A stretch of DNA of 64,000 nt from Zeaxanthinibacter enoshimensis (GTDB lineage: Bacteria; Bacteroidota; Bacteroidia; Flavobacteriales; Flavobacteriaceae). The stretch covers positions 372,001 through 436,000 of the forward strand of contig NZ_SNYI01000001.1 in the NCBI RefSeq assembly GCF_004362865.1, in the 5' to 3' direction. A model generated the notes under the pieces. It did no database searches, was not told where the DNA came from, and saw nothing but the letters and a program-made list of their open reading frames with translations. This document shows, one piece after another, positions 43,906-51,266 of this stretch. The translations under genes were made by a program, and so were the position numbers. Position 1 is the stretch's first letter, and every line of letters starts with the position of its first letter.

Positions 43906-45292
43906 AACCTAAAATTTGAAGCAGTTCTTCTGCCTTCTGTTGTTCACTAAATACACTTGTTACTAAGTTCCCGTCTTCGTCCCGGTCTATCAGGATATGC
44001 TTGGGATGTGGGATCAGGCAATGCTGTAATCCTCCGAAACCACCAATTGATTCCTGGTAGGCGCCGGTATTAAAGAACCCGATGTAAAGCGGTTTGTCCC
44101 GCCTGTACTTGGGGAGGTAAATGGCATTCATGTCCTGCAGGCTGTTGTAATAATCATCACTGTCGCAGGTAAGACCCCCGAGCAGAACCCGTTCATATTC
44201 ATCATGCCAACGGTTGATAGGCAATAGTATAAAACGCTTGTTGATGGCCCAGGAATCAGGCAGGGTGGTGATGAAAGATGAATCGATCATATTCCACTTC
44301 TCCCTGTCATTCTGTTGTTTCTGGTAGAGCACCTGGTAAATGGCACCCCCGCTTTCTCCCACGGTGTAACTCCCGAACTCCGTAAAGATATTGGGCACTT
44401 CAACATCAGCTTCCTTACAGGTAATATTGATCTGGTTTACGATCTCATCGATCATATACCCGTAATCATATTCAAAGGAGAGGGAATTTTTGGTCGGAAA
44501 CCCTCCGCCGATATTCAGGCTGTCCAGGGAAGGACATATCTTCTTGAGGCGAACGTATACCCGGAGACATTTATGTAATTCGTTCCAATAGTATGCGGTA
44601 TCCTTGATCCCGGTATTGATAAAGAAGTGTAGCATTTTAAGGGTGGCCTGCGAATGCTCTTTGATCTGTCTTTCGTAAAAGGGAACTATGTCCTTGTATC
44701 CTATCCCGAGACGGGAGGTATAGAACTCAAATTTTGGCTCTTCCTCGGACGCGATTCGGATCCCTACTTTATAATCCCCGTCGATCACTTCTGAAAGCAA
44801 ATCGATCTCTTCATAGTTATCGATGATGGGGATACAGTTGCGGTGGCCGTTATTGATCAGCTTACCAATATTCTCCACATACTGTGACCTTTTAAAGCCA
44901 TTGCAGATAACAAAGGTATCATCCTTGATTTTGCCTTCGGCTTTAAGGTTCTGTACTATATTCAGATCAAAGGCCGAGGAAGTCTCTATATGGATATCAT
45001 TCTTCAGCGCTTCGTTCAGTACGTACTGGAAATGTGAGCTTTTGGTACAATAAGCGTAGTAATACTTGCCCTTATAGCCGTGTTTCTCGATGGCTTTCGC
45101 AAACCAGCCCTTTGCATTCTGGATGTTGGTAGAAATTTTAGGCAGGTATGTGAATTTGAGCGGACTCTGATATTTTTCGATCAGTTTCTGTAAAGGGATG
45201 TCGTGGAATAACAAGTTATCCTCTTCCAGGCGGAACTCCTCCTGGGGAAAGTAATAGGTCTGATCTATCAGATCGCTGTACTTGACGTTCAT
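43817..45292 (-). CDS. speA: Arginine decarboxylase, biosynthetic (PLP fold type III)
   Basis: A 491-residue decarboxylase making agmatine from arginine. The PLP Lys is in YYAYCTKSSHFQYV. HIETSSAFDLNIV, IRIASEEEPKFEFYTSRLGIG, LNIGGGFPTKNS and GGLTCDSDDYYN follow, the last being the substrate-binding Cys-Asp. The usual Bacteroidota enzyme ends near EELLQILGY. Here about 28 further residues (ENNSELRRDPGR and on) are read inside speB in another frame, suggesting loss of the normal stop. It is the first gene of the polyamine operon. Confidence 0.93.
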   Translation of the reverse strand: MNVKYSDLIDQTYYFPQEEFRLEEDNLLFHDIPLQKLIEKYQSPLKFTYLPKISTNIQNAKGWFAKAIEKHGYKGKYYYAYCTKSSHFQYVLNEALKNDIHIETSSAFDLNIVQNLKAEGKIKDDTFVICNGFKRSQYVENIGKLINNGHRNCIPIIDNYEEIDLLSEVIDGDYKVGIRIASEEEPKFEFYTSRLGIGYKDIVPFYERQIKEHSQATLKMLHFFINTGIKDTAYYWNELHKCLRVYVRLKKICPSLDSLNIGGGFPTKNSLSFEYDYGYMIDEIVNQINITCKEADVEVPNIFTEFGSYTVGESGGAIYQVLYQKQQNDREKWNMIDSSFITTLPDSWAINKRFILLPINRWHDEYERVLLGGLTCDSDDYYNSLQDMNAIYLPKYRRDKPLYIGFFNTGAYQESIGGFGGLQHCLIPHPKHILIDRDEDGNLVTSVFSEQQKAEELLQILGYENNSELRRDPGRIRSTGESQSSINTYTL

Positions 45293-45614
45293 AGTATTTT
45301 TTATTTCCTTTCACCTCCATCTTCATTTCCCACCGGAAACCCGGGAAGCATTATTAAAATTTTTAATGATCGGTCATGGACCAACCTTTATCGTTGGGCG
45401 CCCCGCTATTTATTCCCGGTATCCACTTAAAGAATACTATTGTTCAATAGACTGGCAAACACTCATTTCCCTAAATTATAAAAAAACAAAGGGAATCCCG
45501 ATTTCGGGGCGTAAATGAAATCAAAAAAAATGGAAAAAAGCTTAAATTGAAAAAAATTTAACCACCACTTTACCCGGGAATATTCCTGCATCCATATGAA
45601 CTAGTTATTAATCC
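45293..45614. promoter_or_regulatory. Divergent intergenic region, speA and exported-protein gene
   Basis: About 320 bp, AT-rich, must hold the promoters of both divergent genes and a long leader for speA. A near-perfect AT palindrome (attaaaatttttaat) lies at 45353-45367. No full TAnnTTTG box or known riboswitch could be identified. Confidence 0.35.
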
Positions 45615-46379
45615 ATGATCATGAAACAGCACACCTCCAAAAATACAGGCAGAATCCATAGTTGTCAAGGCTTTTACAACTTTATCTTCCTGCTGGTTTT
45701 TTCAACTTTTTCCGCTTCAGTACAGGCACAGGTCAATCCCGGGGTCTATTTTGCAAAACAGGAGCAATCCGGGGACAGTATCATCCATGAACTGAAAATT
45801 ACAGGGGCGTATATGGTTCACAGTGTTTACGAGCTTAACCCGCCAAAATTCATAAAAACCCTGGGCGGTCCCTTTAGCCTTGAAGATGGCGTTATAGAAT
45901 GGGACCTCGATTTCAACTCTAACCACGCGAATGACGGTATAGAAAAGCGGGCTATCCCTTTCCGCTTAAGGGAAGGTAATCTGAATTTTGAAGGGGAACT
46001 ACCCCTGTCTTTTCAAAAGGTCAAGTCTAAAGAGCAGGCCCTGGACGGAGCGTGGCTCTTTGCAACCAGGGGACCGGACGAAGGACAGGAGAGACGGGGA
46101 CCATCAAATCCACGGAAGACCCTTAAAATCTTACAGGATGGATATTTCCAGTGGATCGCTTTTAATAGCCGGACATTTGAATTCTTTGGAACCGGAGGGG
46201 GAACCTACCGGGCAAAGGATGGGAAGTATATGGAAATGATCCGTTACTTTTCAAGGGATCCAGAGCGTGTGGGAGCACGGCTCGATTTTAACTATGAACT
46301 TAAAGGGAAGGATTGGCACCACACAGGATTAAACAGCAGGGGGGAGCCTCTTTACGAGATTTGGGCAAAATGGGAATGA
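45615..46379 (+). CDS. Exported beta-rich protein of unknown function
   Basis: A 254-residue protein with an N-terminal signal peptide after a polar lead (NFIFLLVFSTFSASVQAQ). The mature part is rich in beta-strands with regular aromatic residues (VIEWDLDFNSNH, ALDGAWLFATRGP, YFQWIAFNSRTFEFFGTGGG, LDFNYELKGKDWHHTG). This resembles a two-domain lipocalin-like barrel as in several Bacteroidota secreted proteins. Function unknown. It converges with moaC 3 bp after its stop. ATG 45621 is an alternative start. Confidence 0.75.
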   Translation: MIMKQHTSKNTGRIHSCQGFYNFIFLLVFSTFSASVQAQVNPGVYFAKQEQSGDSIIHELKITGAYMVHSVYELNPPKFIKTLGGPFSLEDGVIEWDLDFNSNHANDGIEKRAIPFRLREGNLNFEGELPLSFQKVKSKEQALDGAWLFATRGPDEGQERRGPSNPRKTLKILQDGYFQWIAFNSRTFEFFGTGGGTYRAKDGKYMEMIRYFSRDPERVGARLDFNYELKGKDWHHTGLNSRGEPLYEIWAKWE

Positions 46380-46382
46380 AGT

Positions 46383-46814
46383 TCAGGCGGTACGGTTAAT
46401 GTCTGATTTACCCCCGGTCTTCTCGAGCAGCCTGATATTCAGAATTTCCACGTTCTTATCGATAGGCTTGAGCATATCGTACATGTTCAGTGCAACAACA
46501 CTGGCCCCATGCATGGCTTCAACCTCTACCCCGGTCTTATAATGGGTTTTCACAGTGATCAGCACCCGGATCTCAAGTCCGGAGATCTCGTAATCTATCC
46601 GGGTATGTTCTATGGGCAACGGGTGGCAGTCCGGCAAAAGTAAAGCTGTATTTTTCACCCCGAGAAACCCTGCAGCGCGACTCATGGAAAAGACATCCCC
46701 CTTCGGGACTTTCCCTTTTTCGATAGCTTCGATTGTTTCCATGGAGCCCACCTTTACCACGGCCTGTGCCAAAGCGGTCCTGAGGGTACTGTCTTTTGCT
46801 GTAATATCTACCAT
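46383..46814 (-). CDS. moaC: Cyclic pyranopterin monophosphate synthase MoaC
   Basis: A 143-residue enzyme of molybdenum cofactor synthesis, converting the MoaA product to cPMP. It starts MVDITAKDSTLRTALA. The active-site loop is LLLPDCHPLPIEH, then GVEVEAMHGASVVALNMYDMLKP and the C-terminal LLEKTGGKSD with the catalytic Lys. It is slightly shorter at the N-terminus than the E. coli protein. It is downstream of moaE by 7 bp; moaA, moaB and moaD are absent from the window. Confidence 0.92.
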   Translation of the reverse strand: MVDITAKDSTLRTALAQAVVKVGSMETIEAIEKGKVPKGDVFSMSRAAGFLGVKNTALLLPDCHPLPIEHTRIDYEISGLEIRVLITVKTHYKTGVEVEAMHGASVVALNMYDMLKPIDKNVEILNIRLLEKTGGKSDINRTA

Positions 46815-46821
46815 TTTTGTA

Positions 46822-47265
46822 TTACTTATTTACTTTCCATTGATAAGAATCGTCTTCGAAACACTCTTTCCCGAACACCGGTGCCTTGGCCTTAATTTCC
46901 TCGACCACCTGTTGCAAGGCCTGGAAAACCGGCTTGCGATGGGGCGATGAAACAAATACAAAGAGACAGATCTCGCCGGTATTTACTCTCCCGATACTGT
47001 GATAAATATGGAGGCAGCTCAATTCAAAATCGCGGAAAGCCGTCTCTTTGATCTCGTGGAATACCCGGTTGGCCATCTGTTCGTAAGCACTGTAGTCTAT
47101 AGCAGTGACGGTCTTCCCGCCGATCTCGTCCGCCCTGACCTGGCCCAGGAATATATCATGGGCACCTATGCCGGTCTTGGACTGGTGTTTAGCAATCGAT
47201 CGGGCTATGAACTCGGGGCTGATCGCTCCTTCAACAAAGACATTTTTTATAGCAGTCTTTTCCAT
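46822..47265 (-). CDS. moaE: Molybdopterin synthase catalytic subunit MoaE
   Basis: A 147-residue subunit that adds sulfur from MoaD to cPMP. Motifs are GAHDIFLGQVR, YHSIGRVNTGEICLFV, SSPHRKPVFQAL and KAPVFGKECFEDDSYQWKV. The usual PxWKKE of proteobacterial enzymes reads PVFGKE, keeping one Lys. It is the first gene of a moaE-moaC pair and is divergent from the HAD gene. Confidence 0.9.
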   Translation of the reverse strand: MEKTAIKNVFVEGAISPEFIARSIAKHQSKTGIGAHDIFLGQVRADEIGGKTVTAIDYSAYEQMANRVFHEIKETAFRDFELSCLHIYHSIGRVNTGEICLFVFVSSPHRKPVFQALQQVVEEIKAKAPVFGKECFEDDSYQWKVNK

Positions 47266-47437
47266 CCTTGGGTCGTTTCTTACGAAGGTAAAGAAGATTT
47301 TAGGTTTGCCCTATGGCAAGGACATATTTTAGGTAAGGAAGTTTAGCTTTCCCATTGCTTATCAGGGCAATAAATATGCTTATCCTCCCCGGGAGAAGAG
47401 CAGGACTATTTTATCTTGTAGGCTTAAATCCTTAATA

Positions 47438-48106
47438 ATGAAAAAACCACGACTCATTGTATTTGATGTGAATGAAACCCTCCTGGACCTCTCTGCAATG
47501 AAATCTGCTATTAATACTGCTGCAGGGGAGCCAGGCGCCTTTGAAAACTGGTTTAGAACATTACTCCAATTTGCCATGGCCGAAAGCCTGAGCGGTCCTT
47601 ACAGGGATTTTGGTGAAATCGGTAAGCATACCCTGGAGATGACCTTTCAAAACCTGGGTAAAGATCTGCATAGGGAAGAAGCTGACCAACTACTTGGACA
47701 TATCAGCGCTTTACCCCCACATCCCGAAGTTCCCGCCGCATTGAAGAAACTGAAAGAATCGGGTTATAGAATGGTTACCCTGACCAATGGCGGGCTCCGG
47801 ACCCATAAACAACAGATGCAGCATGCCCGGCTGGAGGAATATTTTGATGTTTTTTACAGTGTGGAGGCAGTAAAGAAATTTAAACCTCACCCGGAAACTT
47901 ATAACTACGTCCTGCAAAGTGAGGGATATAAGCCTTCCGAGACCATGCTGGTAGCAGCCCATGCCTGGGATATCCTCGGCGCCCAGCGCGCAGGATGCAA
48001 AACGGGATTTTTAAAAAGGGAGGGGAAGGTACTGTACCCAGGCGGAATTTACCCCGATATGGTTACAGAAACACTCGACGCATTGGTGTACCAATTGACT
48101 ACATAA
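47438..48106 (+). CDS. Haloacid dehalogenase type II (HAD superfamily)
   Basis: A 222-residue HAD hydrolase. The nucleophile is in LIVFDVNETLLDL (DVNE instead of DxDGT, as in L-2-haloacid dehalogenases). Motif II is TLTNGG, motif III KKFKPHPETY and motif IV VAAHAWDILGAQRAGCKTGF, which is the type II dehalogenase signature. The substrate may be a 2-haloacid or another small acid. It stands alone and ends at the terminator shared with tRNA-Gly. Confidence 0.9.
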   Translation: MKKPRLIVFDVNETLLDLSAMKSAINTAAGEPGAFENWFRTLLQFAMAESLSGPYRDFGEIGKHTLEMTFQNLGKDLHREEADQLLGHISALPPHPEVPAALKKLKESGYRMVTLTNGGLRTHKQQMQHARLEEYFDVFYSVEAVKKFKPHPETYNYVLQSEGYKPSETMLVAAHAWDILGAQRAGCKTGFLKREGKVLYPGGIYPDMVTETLDALVYQLTT

Positions 48107-48133
48107 AAAAAGCACAGCCTGGGGCTGTGCTTT
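48104..48133. terminator. Bidirectional terminator between the HAD gene and tRNA-Gly
   Basis: The 9-bp stem agcacagcc/ggctgtgct has a 3-nt loop. On the minus strand it is followed by seven T and ends the tRNA-Gly transcript. Confidence 0.8.
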
Positions 48134-48134
48134 G

Positions 48135-48207
48135 AGCGGGAGACCGGGTTCGAACCGGCGACATTCAGCTTGGAAGGCTGACGCTCTACCAACTGAGCTA
48201 CTCCCGC
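48135..48207 (-). tRNA. tRNA-Gly(TCC)
   Basis: A complete cloverleaf on the minus strand: acceptor GCGGGAG/CTCCCGC, D-stem GCTC/GAGC, anticodon stem TCAGC/GCTGA with loop CTTCCAA (anticodon TCC), T-arm GCCGG-TTCGAAC-CCGGT. Discriminator T; CCA is not encoded. Confidence 0.97.
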
Positions 48208-48228
48208 CTTTGGTTTGTTAACCGGGTG

Positions 48229-48258
48229 TAAAATTATTGAATCTTTTGAATGTGGCAA
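48229..48258 (-). promoter_or_regulatory. Promoter of tRNA-Gly (TTG-N19-TAATTTTA)
   Basis: On the minus strand TTG (48258-48256) and TAATTTTA (48236-48229; one mismatch to TAnnTTTG) with a 19-bp spacer, about 20 bp before the tRNA. Confidence 0.55.
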
Positions 48259-48343
48259 GGCTTTTTTGATGCATTTTTTTTCAAACGCTCCGCTTTAAAT
48301 ATACCAATATGCTGCTGAGGAGGATAAGCTGCTTGGCTGAAGA

Positions 48344-48377
48344 TATTTAGGAACTCCCTATATTTAGGCACTCCCTA
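48344..48377. repeat. 17-bp tandem repeat, two copies
   Basis: tatttaggaactcccta is followed directly by tatttaggcactcccta, with the first six bases of a third unit after it. It lies in an AT-rich segment downstream of the VOC gene. Confidence 0.8.
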
Positions 48378-48425
48378 TATTTATGCTTTAACCAAATACT
48401 ATATTTAGTTGCTATAAATTTTATG

Positions 48426-48812
48426 CTATTGTAAGTTTTGTATTCTCCAGGGGGGATTTAGCCTGTTTTCACCCCCAAAATAAAGTACCAGCTGGTTACC
48501 ATCAACATCTTTCAACCTGGCCTCTCTCCACAGCCACCTTTGATCGGTAGGTTCTTGGTCGAATTCAATTCCTTTTTCCTTTAATTCTTCAACTTGTGCA
48601 TCAAGGTTTTCACATTCGAAATAAACAAATATCCCTTCTCCTTCTGGCAGTTTCTTTACCTGGTGAATTGAAAAAGTCGAATTTCCATCTGGGCATTCAA
48701 ATCTTGCATACTCCGGAAGTGATTTCACAATTAACTTTAATCCCAGTTTTTCGTAAAAAGGGATTGATACTGTCAGATCCAATGAAGGAATAGTAATTTG
48801 GTTTAGATTCAT
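48426..48812 (-). CDS. VOC (glyoxalase-like) family protein, AT-rich gene
   Basis: A 128-residue protein with the VOC pattern: LNQITIPSLDLTVSIPFYEK, FSIHQVKKL, GIFVYFECENLDAQVEELKE and ARLKDVDGNQLVLYFGG. Its codons and flanks (48230-48840) are visibly richer in A and T than neighbouring genes, and it sits between two tRNA genes beside tandem repeats. These are signs of recent acquisition. The substrate is unknown; bleomycin-resistance-like activity cannot be inferred. Confidence 0.85.
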   Translation of the reverse strand: MNLNQITIPSLDLTVSIPFYEKLGLKLIVKSLPEYARFECPDGNSTFSIHQVKKLPEGEGIFVYFECENLDAQVEELKEKGIEFDQEPTDQRWLWREARLKDVDGNQLVLYFGGENRLNPPWRIQNLQ

Positions 48813-48846
48813 TTTATTAACCCTAAGTTTAAGTTACAAACCCTAC

Positions 48847-49187
48847 GACAGCGTCGCTGTTGTTACCCAGTGCACATCCTGAAAATACAAAACACCGGCT
48901 ATACCATAGCCGTATTTATTACGGCCGCCGGGACTGACCTGAAAATAACACCCTAACGCAGGGCAAGAGATAGCTGCGCTGTTCTTGAATGAAGCTCATC
49001 CTGAAAATACAAAACACCGGCTATTTCATAGCCGTATTTATTACCGCCGCCGGGAATGACCTGAAAATAACACCCTAACGCAGGGCAAGAGATAGCTACG
49101 CTGTTCTTGAATGAAGCTCATCCTGAAAATACAAAACACCGGCTATTTCATAGCCGTATTTATTACCGCCGCCGGGACTGATCAGTA
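48847..49187. repeat. Tandem array of a 122-bp unit, about 2.7 copies
   Basis: Units begin with catcctgaaaatac at 48875, 48997 and 49119, giving an exact 122-bp period. The third copy breaks off near 49187, and a diverged fragment of an earlier copy is seen at 48847-48874. Each unit holds a hairpin cggctat-NNN-atagccg whose stem is constant while the loop changes (acc, ttc, ttc). No ORF runs through it. Copies 2 and 3 are nearly identical, so the expansion is recent. Confidence 0.92.
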
Positions 49188-49214
49188 AACTGATCTCCCC
49201 GGCTTAACGGTAAT

Positions 49215-49247
49215 AAAAAACGCCTTTGCTGATCGCAAAGGCGTTTT
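49215..49247 (-). terminator. Terminator of tRNA-Arg
   Basis: The 8-bp stem cgcctttg/caaaggcg with a 7-nt loop is followed by a T-run on the minus strand, 12 bp after the tRNA-Arg. Confidence 0.85.
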
Positions 49248-49258
49248 GTGTTTATCTG

Positions 49259-49330
49259 TAGCCTCGGCAAGAATCGAACTTGCATCTAAAGTTTAGGAAA
49301 CTTCTATTCTATCCATTGAACTACGAGGCC
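49259..49330 (-). tRNA. tRNA-Arg(CCT)
   Basis: Minus-strand cloverleaf: acceptor GGCCTCG/CGAGGCT with one G-T pair, D-stem GTTC/GAAT, anticodon stem GAAGT/ACTTT with loop TTCCTAA (anticodon CCT), T-arm GCAAG-TTCGATT-CTTGC, discriminator A. CCA is not encoded. Confidence 0.95.
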
Positions 49331-49345
49331 GCTAAAATGGGAGCA

Positions 49346-49373
49346 CAAAAATAAGATTTTTTTCCAAGTGCAA
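49346..49373 (-). promoter_or_regulatory. Promoter of tRNA-Arg (TTG-N17-TATTTTTG)
   Basis: On the minus strand TTG (49373-49371) and TATTTTTG (49353-49346), spacer 17 bp, 15 bp before the tRNA. Confidence 0.65.
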
Positions 49374-49406
49374 AGAACTGTCCGGGATAATTTCTCTGCC
49401 GCTTTC

Positions 49407-49943
49407 CTATTCGGGTTCGACTTCCACGATCAATTCAACTTCCACCGCGATGTTTCCGGGCAGTGAGCCCATCCCAACGGCCGCCCTGGCGTGTTTCCCC
49501 TTTTCCCCAAAAACGGCTACCATCAGGTCGGAAAAACCGTTGATAACGGAAGAATGCTCAGTAAATTCAGAATGAGCATTTACCATTCCCAATACCTTTA
49601 CAATACGTTTCACTTTACCAAGGTCACCCAGTTCAGCTTTAAGCACGGACAACTGGGCAACCCCTACCCTTTTAGCTGCTTCGTACCCCTGCTCTACCGT
49701 GAGTTCCGAACCCAGCTTCCCGGTAATGGTATTACCCTCTTCATCCCGGGGACCTTTGCCGGCTAGGAATAACAGGTTCCCGCTACGGACTACGTGTACA
49801 AAATTTGCCGAGGGGGTGCCCGGATCTTTTAAACTGATCCCCATTTCAGCGATACGGTCTTCAGGTACTATATTATCCTGACCAAAAAGAAAAGAAATGA
49901 AGAGCAGGTAACATACGGTAAAACGGAACAAAAAATTTATCAT
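49407..49943 (-). CDS. RidA (YjgF) family protein with a signal peptide
   Basis: A 178-residue protein. Residues 1-21 form a signal peptide (FRFTVCYLLFISFLFGQ). The rest is a RidA domain with SGNLLFLAGKGPRDEEG, VEQGYEAAKRVGVAQLSVL, and HARAAVGMGSLPGNIAVEVE including the conserved Arg. Cytosolic RidA deaminates reactive enamines. An exported version must do something else or protect periplasmic chemistry. It stands alone. Confidence 0.87.
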   Translation of the reverse strand: MINFLFRFTVCYLLFISFLFGQDNIVPEDRIAEMGISLKDPGTPSANFVHVVRSGNLLFLAGKGPRDEEGNTITGKLGSELTVEQGYEAAKRVGVAQLSVLKAELGDLGKVKRIVKVLGMVNAHSEFTEHSSVINGFSDLMVAVFGEKGKHARAAVGMGSLPGNIAVEVELIVEVEPE

Positions 49944-50198
49944 ACAGCTTAGGTTTTATATTGGCTGCTCACCAAGGTAAAACAGTTCTCAATAGAATCC
50001 AAGACCCCTGGGTAATTCACGCAGAATAAAGGCATTACCGGGGCCGGATTAAAAAAATGCCAAATTTTTTACCAATGCTGCCTGCGAATCATTTTATACA
50101 CTATATTCGCCCGCTTTTTTAAAATTCTGAGCACCAATAATTCACTGATAATACAAGGATCCCCCACGGGAATTTTTATCTCTAATTCTATCCATCTT

Positions 50199-51266
50199 AT
50201 GAAAAAAATACACAAGGGTTTTACCATGCCCAGCGCAGCCTATTCTGTGCCCCGTAAAGCCATTAAACGTTACAAGGCCATAGACCGCCCCCCACAAGTA
50301 GGGGATGTACTCTACGGGGTTGTAGAAACTATCGGCCAGCATAAATCACTGGAAAATAAAGAGGGGCGTATCCATACCATTCACCATGGCACCCACGCTA
50401 TCTTTGTCTTCGGCAACCGTTATGCCCCCGATTATTACGAGGGAATCGTCCCTTCCGAGAGTGATTTTACCGGCGTTGATCTCCTTGCCCGTTCGGGGCT
50501 CGTGGGAAAGGTGCTGTCCAAAAGCGGGATGGTGATCTCCCCTACCCGGATCAAACCTTTGGGCTACGCCTGTGACAATGAAGGTAAAGTGATCAACACA
50601 AGGGATTACAGCCTGATCAACCCTAAGGCTACGGAGAAGAAATCGCCGAGAGCCAAACTCATCCTGAATATCGGGACAGCTATGAACGCGGGCAAAAGTG
50701 CTGCCGCTACTGCATGTGTTTATGCACTGTCCGTACATGATAAGGAAGTCAGAGCATCCAAGGTGACCGGGACCGCAAGTCTTAAGGATATCCTGAGTAT
50801 GAACGATGCAGGCGCAGCGCATTATTCAGATTTTACTTTCTTGGGCTATCCTTCCACCTATCTCATCGAGGAGGAGGAAATCCTGGATATCTTTAATAAA
50901 CTGGACCTGAAATACGCCAACAATAAAGATAACTACTGGGTGGTGGAATTTGCTGATGGGATCAACCAGCGTGAAACCGCCATGTTATTACAGTCACCGG
51001 CGGTTAGGGAACGTATCCATAAACTGATCTTCTGCGCCGCTGATTCTTTCGGTGCGATTGGAGGACTGCATGTTCTGAAAAATAAGTTCGGCCTGGTACC
51101 TGATGCAATTTCCGGCGTTTGTTCAAGTTCTCCCCTACATATAAGGGAATTGAGCGAATACACAGATATCCCGGTATTTAACAGCCTGAATGTAGACCCT
51201 AAGGAATTGTTTGATATCTTATCAACACCAAGGAAACGCAATAAGAAACGCCTGGCAGTAGTATGA
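50199..51266 (+). CDS. P-loop NTPase of the DUF1611-like type
   Basis: A 355-residue protein. The N-terminal 140 residues form a beta-rich domain (VGDVLYGVVETIGQHKSLE, IFVFGNRYAPDYYEG). The C-terminal part is a P-loop domain with LNIGTAMNAGKSAAATACVY, followed by VVEFADGINQRE and LIFCAADSFGAIGGLHVLKN. The layout recalls DUF1611 and dethiobiotin-synthetase-like proteins, but I am not sure of the family. It overlaps the isoaspartyl peptidase gene by 4 bp (ATGA), indicating joint function. Confidence 0.65.
   Translation: MKKIHKGFTMPSAAYSVPRKAIKRYKAIDRPPQVGDVLYGVVETIGQHKSLENKEGRIHTIHHGTHAIFVFGNRYAPDYYEGIVPSESDFTGVDLLARSGLVGKVLSKSGMVISPTRIKPLGYACDNEGKVINTRDYSLINPKATEKKSPRAKLILNIGTAMNAGKSAAATACVYALSVHDKEVRASKVTGTASLKDILSMNDAGAAHYSDFTFLGYPSTYLIEEEEILDIFNKLDLKYANNKDNYWVVEFADGINQRETAMLLQSPAVRERIHKLIFCAADSFGAIGGLHVLKNKFGLVPDAISGVCSSSPLHIRELSEYTDIPVFNSLNVDPKELFDILSTPRKRNKKRLAVV

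Noticed and set aside
48049-48258. Minus-strand frame with GVAQLVERQPSKLN
   Set aside because: This peptide is the translation of the tRNA-Gly gene, a well-known false ORF.
48847-49187. CRISPR array
   Set aside because: The repeat is 122 bp with no unique spacers and there are no cas genes.
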